From assembly GCF_001640805.2 (NCBI RefSeq), contig NC_066851.1:293992-357991 (forward strand): DNA of 64,000 bases, in the 5' to 3' direction. The stretch comes from Lates calcarifer. Its lineage: Eukaryota > Chordata > Actinopteri > Centropomidae. Every line of letters starts with the position of its first letter. The stretch's first letter is position 1. The translations under genes and the position numbers were made by a program. The notes beneath the pieces are model-generated. The model did no database searches. It saw nothing but the letters and a program-made list of their open reading frames with translations, and had not been told where the DNA came from. Positions 1 through 9,017 of the stretch are shown piece after piece.

Positions 1-2
1 TT

Positions 3-1047
3 TATCCAGGAAAAACAGATCGGGCCTTTTTTGTAGACGGTTATGCTGAGAGTAACGGTGTAAAAAATGCCTGGGAATTTCACGGTTGTTTTTACCACGG
101 CTGTCCGCGTTGTTTTAACCCCACAGAGACTTGCCCTCTGAGGGGCGTTACCTTCGGTAAACTGCATGCAGACAGCAAGGAGAGAGTGGAGCCGTTACAG
201 ACTGAACACGGGGTCCGCGTCGCTGTCGTGATAGAATACGAATGGGATAAGATGAAAAAATCATGCGTGGAGGTTAAAGAGTTTCTCCGGCATTATAACG
301 CTCCCGAACCTCTCTGCCCATGCAAAGCTCTTTATGGAGGTAGAACGAGCGCTTTAAAGCTGAGACACACCGCAGGGTCTGATGAAACTGTCCACTACGT
401 AGATATCACTTCTCTGTACCCCTATGTTAACAGTACTTGCTCTTACCCGTTAGGTCACCCCACCATCATTTACAAAGATTTTGGGGATCCAAGCAGCTAC
501 TACGGTTTAATCAGGGCTACTGTACACCCACCTCGCGGTCTTTTCTTCCCTGTGTTACCTTACAAAAGTTTCGGAGGCAAATTACTCTTTCCGCTTTGCC
601 GCACCTGCGCAGAAACCAATAATCAAGAGGGTCCCTGCAAACACGACGACGAGGCTAGAGCTCTGACGGGGGTCTGGGTCACCGTTGAATTTAACAAAGC
701 CCTGGAGCTGGGGTACAGAGTGCAGAGTGCATAATTTGCTTAAAACCAATATCGTCTCAGATCCTGAAGAATTCTTTAGCTACTTGTTTTCAGGTAAATA
801 CCAAATGGAGTACTTCGACATTCTCAACAGCGACAGAGCTTTAATCAGGTGGAAATATGCCGACAGGTGCGTGGAGGATTACCTGCGCAATTCTCGCGAG
901 TGGGTGATCGAGATCCCTCAACACAGCATCAGGCACTATAAAAAGGACTTTGTGCTGAAAAACCTATCATTTCACAAAAAGTTTAGGGTGGTGTATGACG
1001 AAAGGTGGCTCTTTGCCGACGGAACAACTCTGCCTTTTTGCTATTAG
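3..1047 (+). pseudogene. Protein-primed DNA polymerase B, C-terminal part, broken
   Basis: The frame is open from the window edge (position 3) to a stop at 732-734 and resumes in another frame to 1047. The first part shows a Cys/His-containing stretch (HGCFYHGCPRC, about 96-130) and palm motif A (DITSLYP, about 400-420). The second part resembles the C-terminal end of the family (SDPEEFFSYLFSG at about 750-790, final FADGTTLPF). Nothing resembling motif B or the DTDS-type motif C lies between them. At least two internal pieces therefore appear deleted, and the polymerase should be catalytically dead. In intact Polintons this enzyme replicates the element using a terminal-protein primer. The stop lies 28 bases before the ATPase start. 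Confidence 0.88.
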
Positions 1048-1075
1048 GCTAGACTGTTGTAAAAAATAAAATAAA

Positions 1076-1762
1076 ATGTCACACACAGCCTTTATGGAGG
1101 AAATAGAATTTGAACCCAGATTTATCTTTCCTTTCTCATGTTTAATTGTGGGTCCAAGCGGGTGTGGGAAAACCTATTTTGTAAAAAATGTACTGGAAAA
1201 CTGTGATCAGGTTATGAACATTGTACCTGAAAATATTGTGTGGATTTATACTTCTTTTCAACCTATGTACAGTGAACTGCAAAAGATGAATAAAAATATA
1301 AAATTTGTCAAAGGACTACCTGATTCTTTTGAAGATGAAACCCTGTTCCCTCCTGATCAAAAGCATTTGATTATTCTGGATGATGTTATTTTTCAAGCCT
1401 CTAACCATCCTGAAGTGGTAAAAATTTTTACACAGTATCGCCATCACAGAAACATGAGTGTCATGATGTTGACTCAAAATGTGTTTCACCAGGGTAAACA
1501 CAGTCGCATTATAAGTTTGAACAGCAATTATTTGGTAATGTTTAAAAATCCCTGGGATAAACTGCAGATTAACATATTGGCTCATCAGATTTTTCCTTCA
1601 CAAAAAGCATTTTTCTTAGAGAGCTTTGAAGATGCCACCAAAGACCTTCACGGCTATTTAATAGTAGACCTCACACCCGTCTGCCCAGAGCGATACAGAC
1701 TGAGGACCAGTGTACTCCCTCACCAGTGGTTGACCGTTGTCATTCTCAAAACGCTGACGTAG
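1076..1762 (+). CDS. Genome-packaging ATPase (A32/FtsK-like), intact frame
   Basis: This 228-residue protein has Walker A GPSGCGKT near residues 27-34 and a Walker B-like LIILDDV near residue 100. In Polintons and related dsDNA viruses this P-loop ATPase pumps DNA into the capsid. The length is normal for the Polinton form. The ATG at 1076 follows PolB closely and the next gene starts 7 bases after the stop, so the rightward genes form a tight array. It is among the best-preserved genes of copy A. No internal stop or frameshift is visible, in contrast to its neighbours. Confidence 0.92.
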   Translation: MSHTAFMEEIEFEPRFIFPFSCLIVGPSGCGKTYFVKNVLENCDQVMNIVPENIVWIYTSFQPMYSELQKMNKNIKFVKGLPDSFEDETLFPPDQKHLIILDDVIFQASNHPEVVKIFTQYRHHRNMSVMMLTQNVFHQGKHSRIISLNSNYLVMFKNPWDKLQINILAHQIFPSQKAFFLESFEDATKDLHGYLIVDLTPVCPERYRLRTSVLPHQWLTVVILKTLT

Positions 1763-1768
1763 TTCATC

Positions 1769-2110
1769 ATGTCGGCCCGTATAAAAAGGAACGCCCCCTT
1801 GCTGACAGCTCTGTACCACGCCACGCCCAAGAAACGTAAAGACATTCTTATTCACAGCTCCCCTGCTTTTATCCAGACGCTGTGTGAGATTGCTTTAAAC
1901 CTTCTGAAGGGAAACACCCCCTTGACTCCTTCTCAATTTAAAAAACTGAAGAGGCAGAAAAAAATTATCAGACTGCTGGCTGATAAAAAAACCAGCATAA
2001 AACGGAAACATCAGGCTCTAAAGAAGCAGACGGGTGGTTTTCTTTTACCTCTGCTCTCAGCAGTCGTGCCTCTAATCGGAAATCTCATCGGAGGGTTGAT
2101 TCCAAAATGA
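1769..2110 (+). CDS. Small basic protein with hydrophobic tail, mu/pX-like core peptide candidate
   Basis: This 113-residue protein has a highly basic middle (KKLKRQKKIIRLL, RKHQALKKQ, residues about 50-88). It ends in a Gly-rich hydrophobic segment that begins GGFLLPLL (about residues 89-113). A basic peptide followed by a Gly-Gly hydrophobic tail is the layout of the adenovirus mu (pX) core precursor, and similar proteins occur in adintoviruses. A DNA-condensing virion core role is inferred from layout and position, not from a search. The frame is intact. Its stop at 2108-2110 overlaps the ATG at 2107 of the next gene (ATGA junction). Confidence 0.7.
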   Translation: MSARIKRNAPLLTALYHATPKKRKDILIHSSPAFIQTLCEIALNLLKGNTPLTPSQFKKLKRQKKIIRLLADKKTSIKRKHQALKKQTGGFLLPLLSAVVPLIGNLIGGLIPK

Positions 2111-2920
2111 CTTTAAAGAAGGCGCAAAAAATGTTTCTCGTCTCCCCCCATCAGTTAAATCATCTGACTCAGCCGGCGTCATCCATCAGAGAAACCGTGG
2201 AGGATGATTTGGACGCTAGGATGAGGTGTGAGCTCTCATGAAAAAATTAAAAAGTACAACGCATTACTGCAAAGATATCTGAACTTTATGAAGCAGGGTC
2301 AGAGGGACGAGTGCCGAGTGATTCTGACTCTGCAACCGGAACAGACCGGCAACTGGGCCGATCCTCAGGACGTTGTTAACGTTCAGACATCTTCTCATGG
2401 CGTGCAGGTGTCTGACGGTGCAGATTTAGACCATACGGTCGAGGATGTTTTGAAAAGTCTCCCTCTGCGAGATCGCAAGAATGCTGAGTACGTCTTAAAG
2501 AAATTATCAGAGAGCCATGGAGGTTGGAATTCAAAGGGGGAATTTGTTCATCAGGGCGATGCTGTAAAAGGGTCTCATATGATCGATTTATTCAAACACC
2601 TCTCGCTCCCTTTTAAGAAAAAATCCAGAGGCCCACCACCAGCGGGTTGGTCAAAATTTTTAAATACTCTGTCTGAACTAAACGTCCCTTTATCCCCTAT
2701 AAATAACCCGCAAGCTCGCGATCAATACCGTCTCCTCAAGAGGGACGCGGACGGTTCCCAAGATATGGATTTTGAAACGCCTCGAGACACGCCTCTTACA
2801 AAAAGGAGGAAGAAGACGACGCTATCCCCCCCCCACTGGATTACTCCAGAGAAAGAAGTAGCTACTGAGCGGATAGCCAGAAAACAAATATATCTGTCCC
2901 CGTGTTGGATTAACATTTAA
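2107..2920 (+). pseudogene. Conserved Polinton protein of unknown function, frameshifted
   Basis: An ATG at 2107 overlaps the previous stop and opens a 44-codon frame. It contains VSPHQLNHL and RETVEDDLDARM and ends in TGA at 2237-2239. The rest (YNALLQRYLNFM onward) continues in the next frame from 2228 to 2920, so a small indel near 2,225-2,240 split the gene. The long part is hydrophilic. It has a basic patch FKKKSRGPPPAGW near residue 127 and a TPLTKRRKK nuclear-localisation-like stretch near residue 190. Position suggests a virion or assembly protein, but function is not recognised. A poly(A) signal follows at 2968. Confidence 0.65.
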
Positions 2921-2967
2921 CATCTTAAATAATTGTAGTACACAAACAACTTTTTTTGTCTTTCATC

Positions 2968-2973
2968 AATAAA
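2968..2973 (+). terminator. Poly(A) signal for the rightward genes
   Basis: AATAAA lies about 50 bases after the stop at 2920, in the gap between convergent gene blocks. Confidence 0.6.
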
Positions 2974-3119
2974 GTATTTATTAAACATATTTTTGAGTGT
3001 ACAGTTTTTAATCAAAAACACACGTGGGTAAATAGTAGTGAGAAAAGTACATATAAAAAGATAAAGGTACAACAAGTCAACTAGTTATCCTAAAAAAAGG
3101 AGTAAAATAAAAACTAACA

Positions 3120-3125
3120 TTTATT
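3120..3125 (-). terminator. Poly(A) signal overlapping the protease stop
   Basis: On the minus strand AATAAA overlaps the TAA stop of the protease gene. This gives the leftward block its own 3' end about 150 bases from the rightward one. Confidence 0.55.
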
Positions 3126-3658
3126 TGTAGCAATCTTTAAACAACTGCAAAAAACAGCTCCCTTGCTTCGGGACGCCATTGATTTTATTTTTAACACAAC
3201 GCTGATATTTTTTCACATAGTCGTACACCGTAAGGTCATTCTTTATCACGTCATCGTCGTACAAAGACAGTACTTGCTCAAAAGATAATCCGCACGCCCG
3301 ATGGCAGAGATAATAGACGCAGTGTTGACTGCAGACCGTCGACAGGTGATGTTGCAACTGGTTGTCGTGGTACTTGATGTTTTGAGAGCAGTCTTCCAAA
3401 AACTGTAAGATGCTCGAGGGGTAGTGAACAAAGTCCGGTGGAAATCCATAAGAGTCAAAAAAGGTGGCCTCGTTGTCCTTTTCCAAGGTCAAAGCTAACC
3501 AGTGCTCCCTGGGCATGTGGGCCGGATGGGTGTTGACTATAAAGTAGGCGGGGGGTTTAAAGGATGGATTCAGCAAGGGCAGTTGATCGGACGCCCACAT
3601 GCTGCAGAACACATCCCCCAGTAGGTTATGCAAGATTCTCTAGTTGAATGTTATCCAT
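3121..3658 (-). pseudogene. Adenain-type cysteine protease, one N-terminal frameshift
   Basis: The long frame (3633-3121) contains EHWLALTL, DSYGF and QHCVYYLC. Counted from the first in-frame codon, His44, Asp60 and Cys105 are the likely His-Asp/Glu-Cys catalytic residues of the adenovirus protease (C5) family. This enzyme matures capsid proteins. An ATG at 3658 begins a short frame (MDNIQLENL) that runs into a stop one base out of register, so a single-base indel near 3,630 separates the natural start from the catalytic part. The catalytic region itself is open to the stop at 3121. It lies directly downstream of the capsid gene. Confidence 0.85.
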
Positions 3659-3661
3659 CTT

Positions 3662-4843
3662 TTAATAGTAATCCACCAGAACCTGTCTCTTAGAGTTGAT
3701 CTCCAGAATAGAATCGTAACAGGCGTAGACGATAAGCATAGTGGGGTGCGGAAGGGGAACTCTAAATCTCATCTCCAGTCTGAGATTGCCGTTTGAGACA
3801 GGAGACAGGGCGTCGTTGTCATCGCCCGGGTTGAGATTAAACACAAACAGTGAGTAGCCATCGTTAAATTCCTCACGGTTGATGCTCAGAGGTAAATCTT
3901 TAAGATGTCTCCCTGTAGCCAGGAACATGTTGTAAAATTCTCTGACGGACAGCCCGATGTTAAATTGGGGCTGGAAAGCCTTAGAGGGAACCTGTCTGCC
4001 GTCCTGACAGAGAGCCAGATATTCGACGTCGTTGTGAATGAAATTAAAGGGCGACAGGTCTCTTCTTCCTGTGAAAGCCTCATGGTGCACCGTAGCCAGA
4101 ACCACGTATTTAGGCATGCCACCCAGAAAGAGATTCTCCTGGTTGCATATCCTAGAGTTCTCCGGGATGGAGTATGTTTTCACATTGACCCGCGAGAGGG
4201 GGTAGAGAGCGTTACCTTTCATTGAGTCTGCGGCATGACCTAACCTGACGGCTGGGGACACAGACACTTTCTTAACAAATAGAGAGGCTCCCAATATTCT
4301 CAGATGGAAAGCAGAGTCGCGGGCCCCCGTGAGGCAAAAGGCATTGTCTGCGCGAGTCAGTTTAATTCTCAAATCGACCGAGTTCAGCAAAAGTCTCTCG
4401 CAGAAAAATATGTCCCCATGAAGAGGGCCAAGTAGGTGCTCTGGAGTTGGTTGTAAAGCCGGCTCTCTTATTGAGCCCTCTATTAGGACCGCTAACGGTC
4501 ACTATAGAGTTTACGGCTCTGGAAGTATCTTTGTAAAAAAGACCGCCGCTGAACTGACTCTTGAGCGTGTCCTCTGAAGAGTTGAGAAGAGTCTCGATCA
4601 TGGCGTGATAAGGATGCGTGGCGCTCGACTGCGAAATCAGTCTATCCCCCAAAGTAACGTCGCACTGGCTGAAAATTGTATTTAGAGGATGAAAAATTCT
4701 ATAGGACCCCCATCGGCGATGGCTGACAAGGGGGAAATTTCAGTGTAGATTTTATCATTGATGGAAAGCTGCGTCATAGGCGCAGAAAATAAATCCAGCT
4801 CCGCCAGAGTACATTCTGCAGATTTCTGATGTAATAGGGACAT
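3662..4843 (-). pseudogene. Major capsid protein (double-jelly-roll type), broken
   Basis: The ATG is at 4843 (MSLLHQKS...). Three segments in different frames follow: 4843-4682, about 4652-4400, and about 4400-3662 (ending LVDYY). Compared with copy B (18,218-19,172), about 95 bases present there at 18,367-18,460 are absent here near 4,680. A second frame change lies near 4,390-4,440. The later part (HNDVEYLALCQDGRQVPSKA) is well preserved. Identification rests on its position between protease and penton genes, as in Polintons, and on recognition of the family pattern. The jelly-roll fold itself is not visible in sequence. Confidence 0.78.
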
Positions 4844-4887
4844 TTTTTTGGTTGTAAAAAAAAAAAAAATCAAATATTGGATTATAA

Positions 4888-5336
4888 TTAAAAAATATCA
4901 GAGCTCTGGGCAGACTTCTTCTTCACCCGCCTGCTTTTTGCGACTGATTTCCTCTTTTTACTGCCCGAGCGTTTATTAGAGCTTAAGGGGGCAGACTTAA
5001 GGGGGCACGTTCCCCCGGAGGTCGCTTTCTCGTCCTACGCGACAAGACCATAATACCTCCGCATCCCTCCTGCTTCGGATCGTTGCTGACTCGTCCCATC
5101 GCGTGGCTGAACACGTCCGAGGCGATGTTGCTGGCCGCCGCTTTAAGATGAGGTTTAGCGATGGCGAAACCTTTCACCAGAGGACTTACAAAATGAAATA
5201 ATTTGGAAAACAGAAACCCTATGCCACGACCGTACATAACAGGCGCTCCATAAAATCCTGGCAAATTCCCTCCTACCTGACTCTCATAATAGTGTACAAA
5301 ACGGTGAGGATCCTCTCTCAAGCCTACACGAGCCAT
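4888..5336 (-). pseudogene. Small capsid-associated protein, pVI-like candidate
   Basis: The ATG at 5336 (MARVGLREDP) opens a frame with a Gly/Tyr segment (GAPVMYGRGIG) and a long amphipathic/hydrophobic stretch (about residues 48-80). It reaches a stop at 4983. A lysine-rich tail (KRSGSKKRKS, KSRRVKKKS) continues in another frame to a TAA at 4888, and the homologous tail also exists in copy B. A directly repeated CTTAAGGGGGCA at about 4,982-5,008 marks the disrupted junction. The amphipathic segment plus basic tail recalls adenovirus protein VI (membrane-lytic, protease cofactor). That comparison is inference only. Confidence 0.5.
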
Positions 5337-5429
5337 TTTCTTTCTCTTTGACTTATCGTACAGCGCTCGCCAAAGGGGGGTCCCCACCGTCCCAGCAGAT
5401 GGATAGTTACCGTCGCTCAACAGCTCGAT

Positions 5430-5465
5430 ACTGAATGATGTCGGTGCCGACAAATGAGTTATATA
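5430..5465 (-). promoter_or_regulatory. TATA box plus initiator-like core promoter before the pVI-like gene
   Basis: On the minus strand TATATAA (5465-5459) is followed 33 bases later by the A of TCAGT (5432). This is the spacing of a TATA box to a transcription start. Copy B has the same two motifs with the same 33-base spacing (17,659 and 17,692). The intervening sequence is also well conserved although it lies between two genes. Confidence 0.5.
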
Positions 5466-5476
5466 ACCCGACGGGT

Positions 5477-6220
5477 TCAAGTTTTCGGTCTAAAGTGAAG
5501 CGTCGAGGTAGTCTTGCCTTGGGTAAATTCTACCTGTTTGTTTTGATCCGATTTTAATGTTTTCAATGTGGTGCTTGGCCACGGGTAAATAATAAGCAGG
5601 GTTGAAACACTATCACCAAACGTTTCTTCAATATCTATCGTTCTCAAAAGCAGCGTGTAAACATCACCGACCAGCTGCTGACTTACTACGTCGCAGTAAC
5701 AGTACATGTGATAAAACCCCGCACGTAAATCCTCAGGATAGGGAGCCATTTTTTGGTCAAACTTGAACCATTATCCTGATTTCAGGCCCATCAGGTAAGC
5801 CGCGGGTCCGTTAAAGAGTATGTGGGTTTGACCTCCGGCCTGGAAATCAAACCTTTTCTGAATATTGCTATAGGCGACATAAATATCAGAATCAATTTTT
5901 CTGAAAAAACTTTCAATCTCTGTCTTGAAGGATTGTAAGTTGTTGTAATGACCTCCTCTAAACCTTTGACGATGTACCGCGCTCTCCATTTACGGTTCTT
6001 TGGGCTTTTGCCTCCAATAAAAGTAGGCGTCATCCTGCGTTATGGTATAAAAGGTGTGTGGGTATGAAATTTGCATCAAGGCGACCTCCCACCGCCCCTC
6101 TAAATCGATGTGTTGCGCTAAGTCCACACGGCAACTGGAACTCTTGTTGTCTTTGAAAACGTCGAGGCTGGCGTTGGAGGGCAGGGTAATGAAAAACCCC
6201 TCGTCCTTCGGCCCATACAT
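5477..6220 (-). pseudogene. Penton-type minor capsid protein, two in-frame TAA stops
   Basis: One reading frame runs from the ATG at 6220 (MYGPKDEGFFITLPSNAS) to the TGA at 5477, interrupted only by TAA at 5990-5992 and 5771-5773. The frame is unbroken otherwise. At both sites copy B has GAA (Glu). The N-terminal part (FFITLPSNASLDVF, GRWEVALMQISYPHT) is typical of the Polinton minor capsid (penton) protein that occupies capsid vertices. The gene follows the integrase by about 36 bases and precedes the small pVI-like gene. The two nonsense codons make it a pseudogene unless read through. Confidence 0.78.
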
Positions 6221-6256
6221 GATGAAATGATGGTTGTTGCGAACGTGTGTAGATTT

Positions 6257-7311
6257 TTATAAATTTTTTAAATCTGACGCGTTGACCCAGCTGTTAAATT
6301 TCTCAGGCCAGTTTTTCCAACGTACAAAGACCTGTTTTACACCTTTAACGGTGCGCCTGTCTTTCTCCATCGTTACTTTTTGCAACTCTGCCTCGTAAAA
6401 TGAGCCTTGGATGGGCTCTCCGTTGTAATCTGTCAGTTTGTACACAGGAGGGTCGCGAGGGATGCAATCGGATACTGTAAACACCTCATCTGTAAAACTC
6501 TGTTCATATTTTTTATCAAACACCCCCCTCAACTTTGAAATCCTGACTAGGTCTCCCTTCTTGAAATTCATCTTTGATTTGCCCTTTCGACGGGCTTGAG
6601 ATGTACCGTACAAGTTTTGAAACACTTGAAAAGTGTTCTCTGAGGTCACCTGCATAGGTTTCATCAATACTGCTGTGATAGCTGTGATTATAGCTTTTCA
6701 CCAAGTCTTGTAGGACATCAAGGTAGCGCAGAGTGGTGTTTGCTGTAAAATATCTCCACATTCTACCTTTTAAAGTACGAATAAATCTTTCAACCACAGA
6801 GGTTTTGAGGTCGCGCTGTGGAAAAATGAATGATACCGTGTTTTTTCATCAAGCCCTCGAAACTCTTGTTAAAAAATTCTTTCCCTGCATCAGTTTGTAT
6901 TTTTTCAGACATCTGACTTTCTTCAAAAACTGATTCAAAGGCCTTCACGACCTCGGCTGCAGTTTTTCTTTTCAGAGCTCTTACGTAAGCTTTCTTGGAA
7001 AATATGTCTATGACCGTTAATAAATAATTATACCCATCATTATACTCAGACAGGGCTTGCATATCGCACAGGTCCACTTGAAATTGGTTTAAAGGCCGTG
7101 GTGTGAAAACTCTGTTTCTAGAAAAATGTATTCTGACAGGTTTGTGTAGAGTGTAGGCGTCCTGCCCCGATAGAAATGTTTTGACATTTTCAACCGCAAC
7201 CGTCTTTCCCATTTCATCTTGCATGCCCCTGCAGAGCCGCTCTACACCTCCGAAGCTCCCCGGGTGGGCGGGGTTGTAATACACTTTTTTCATGAAGCGT
7301 ATCTCAGACAT
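6257..7311 (-). pseudogene. Retroviral-type integrase with chromodomain-like tail, two frameshifts
   Basis: The first part (7311-6790) contains VDLCDM and QTDAGKEF, the first two acidic positions of a DDE core. The third (VVERF) is in the next frame (6797 onward), about 35 residues after the second Asp, as expected for D,D(35)E integrases. A second frame change lies near 6,665. The final part ends with a chromodomain-like segment (VFVRWKNWPEKFNSWV). The enzyme inserts Polinton DNA into the host genome. Frame changes near 6,795 and 6,665 should inactivate it. Copy B retains only fragments. Confidence 0.87.
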
Positions 7312-7476
7312 ATTAAAACTGGAATGAGAAGAGAAGACCGGGCGCGGGTTATTTATTCATTTTTTATTAGACGTTAGCAAAGCAACAACGACAATGATTT
7401 TTGATTAACTAAACATCAGCAAACAATTTATTTATCAAAAGCCTACAATTAAACATCAGCATGCAAAAGTCTAAGG
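7312..7476. other. Spacer between integrase and accessory block
   Basis: AT-rich sequence with AATAAATAA on the minus strand at about 7,348-7,358, a likely poly(A) signal for the accessory gene at 7.5-7.9 kb. Most of the spacer is conserved in copy B (about 15,665-15,785). Confidence 0.45.
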
Positions 7477-7872
7477 TTAGCGTTTTACCATTATTAAAGT
7501 CTGAGCTAAGACAGAATGATCTAGAGTACGGTAGATAATGTTGTGTAATTTTTTGAGTTCAGCCAAGATATTTACAGAATGGTTGTTTTGCACAAGTGTG
7601 CTGGTAACATCGATGAGCAAAGCATAAAAAGCAAGCAGGTGAGAGGGTCTCACTACATCTCTAGTTAGTTCTTTTAAAATTTCTTTAAAGCTTTCCGACA
7701 AACCAGATTTGCTCATAAACGCTGTGTAGTGTATCATCGCTTCCCAAAGCGTAGGAGCGGAGCAGGTCCTGTTTTTTTCCAGCAAGTTTTCCAGTCTCTC
7801 AATGTCCACATCTCTGCCAAAAACGTTGGTGTTTCTGTGTGTTGAAACTTTGTTCTCAATAGCCTGACACAA
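7477..7872 (-). CDS. Accessory helical protein, possible Bcl-2-like
   Basis: This 131-codon open frame is predicted to be mostly helical. Residues 62-88 (FKEILKELTRDVV then RPSHLLAFYALLIDV) resemble the helix alpha4, BH1 and alpha5 pattern of Bcl-2 proteins: Phe-x3-x-Glu-Leu-x-Arg-Asp, then a hydrophobic helix starting a few residues later. The usual NWGR is absent and no clear BH2 is seen. Adintoviruses are known to carry Bcl-2-family genes, which makes this plausible but unproven. The frame lacks an ATG at its start. An ATG about 30 bases upstream (near 7,903) is out of register, so a 5' frameshift is likely. The C-terminal third is conserved in copy B. Confidence 0.4.
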   Translation of the reverse strand: MCQAIENKVSTHRNTNVFGRDVDIERLENLLEKNRTCSAPTLWEAMIHYTAFMSKSGLSESFKEILKELTRDVVRPSHLLAFYALLIDVTSTLVQNNHSVNILAELKKLHNIIYRTLDHSVLAQTLIMVKR

Positions 7873-7933
7873 GAGTGACTTTTCCCCAGTAGCTCCCCAT
7901 TTTCCCAGTTTCTTTTTTCAAAGATAAATCTGG

Positions 7934-7943
7934 TATATATAAA
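7934..7943 (-). promoter_or_regulatory. TATA-like box upstream of the Bcl-2-like candidate
   Basis: TTTATATATA on the minus strand lies about 30 bases before the nearest ATG of the accessory gene. This suggests a separate promoter for it. Confidence 0.4.
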
Positions 7944-7952
7944 GTTACAAAC

Positions 7953-8899
7953 TCAAGGTTTCGCCCAAAATTCGGTCATCTCGTCCAGATGTTCGGCTTC
8001 GATCTCATCGTTCCCGGTCACACTTTCATACATGTGAAAGATGGGGTTGTAGATGGTGCTTGCCGATTTCAGCTCGAGCAAAAGAGTCTCCGCGGTGATC
8101 CTAATTTGATGCTCCGCTGCCTGGATGTTGTGCAGGGTCAAGAGGTGTTGGATAGCTGGAAAAAACTTTAGGGTGTAGAGTTTTTTCATCAGCCCGTAAA
8201 AGTTGTCCTGGTAGAAATCATCTCCGATCACATCCAAGCACTGGTGCTGTCGCTGGCTAGGGTGGTTAATCACACATCTGTGGCAATTGTCCTCCTTGTA
8301 CTTGCACAGAATGATGTTGAGTAGGTGAAGCACGGCTGCTTATACAACTTTGAAGAAGCCAGTGGACCATCCGTCGAGCTGGTCCACCGCGCCACCTCCT
8401 GGTCTGGGTGGAGTCTGATCCGCCGTGTCGTCTTCTGGCATGGGCGGTGTCAAGTAAGCGAGTGATGGTGAACGCGAAAGGGGTGAAGACACATCCACAC
8501 TGCTGTCGTTTTTCGACGAGGAGGTTGAACTCGAATCAGAGGAGGAGGAATGTGAAAGAGGCGGAGCCATGTTCTCATCTTCCGGTGTGGGTGGTAAAGA
8601 CGGAAGGGGTGGAGACATCGCGGCTCTGAACGTCTGAGGGGCAGAGTCAGATCGGATGATCGTGAGAGCTCGGGGCATGACGCTGTATGTCTGAGGGGCG
8701 GCACGGTCAGAACCATGTCGGAGAAGAGATCCTCTGTGGTCCGCGATGCTGCGGAAGATGGAGGGTCGTCCATACACGCAGCGCCCTCGGACCTCTGGGT
8801 GGTGTCGACGGCCGCAGTTTTAGAGTAAGGACCCCAAAACTTTGAAAGGTCTTTAGGCATCACACGTCCGCTCCTGGTGATTCTCTTGATAGATGGCAT
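7953..8899 (-). pseudogene. Accessory protein: disordered Ser/Pro-rich region plus Cys/His cluster
   Basis: The gene starts at the ATG at 8899 (MPSIKRITRSGRVMPKDL, FWGPY) and shifts frame around 8,700. It then runs through a Ser/Pro/acidic low-complexity stretch (8,640-8,360; SSSSDSSSTSSS, TPPMPEDD) to a TAA at 8340-8342. The same frame reopens immediately and continues to 7953, with a CHRCVINHPSQRQHQC cluster that could bind zinc. There is no ATG at the start of this second part and only two codons separate it from the TAA, so both parts were probably one protein. Function is not recognised. A regulatory protein of the early type is a guess from layout and the upstream TATA box. Confidence 0.5.
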
Positions 8900-8952
8900 G
8901 GTTCTTCCGGTGTTTTTTCCAGCAGTGGATATCGTACGTTCTGAACAGATGT

Positions 8953-8960
8953 CTTTTATA
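8953..8960 (-). promoter_or_regulatory. TATA box upstream of the Ser/Pro-rich accessory gene
   Basis: TATAAAAG on the minus strand lies about 55 bases upstream of the ATG at 8899. It is a strong match to the vertebrate TATA consensus. Confidence 0.55.
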
Positions 8961-9017
8961 GCGTGTAAAAGTACGGCCCTCCTTTTTTAAAGACAGGAGG
9001 GGTTGGGGGGTGTGGCC

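Noticed and set aside
3905..4225. Plus-strand frame inside the capsid gene
   Set aside because: Antisense shadow of the capsid coding sequence with no recognisable motif.
4983..5480. A single 165-residue protein starting upstream of the MARVG start
   Set aside because: It has no ATG before 5336. The upstream part overlaps a conserved TATA/initiator pair and is not kept in frame in copy B.
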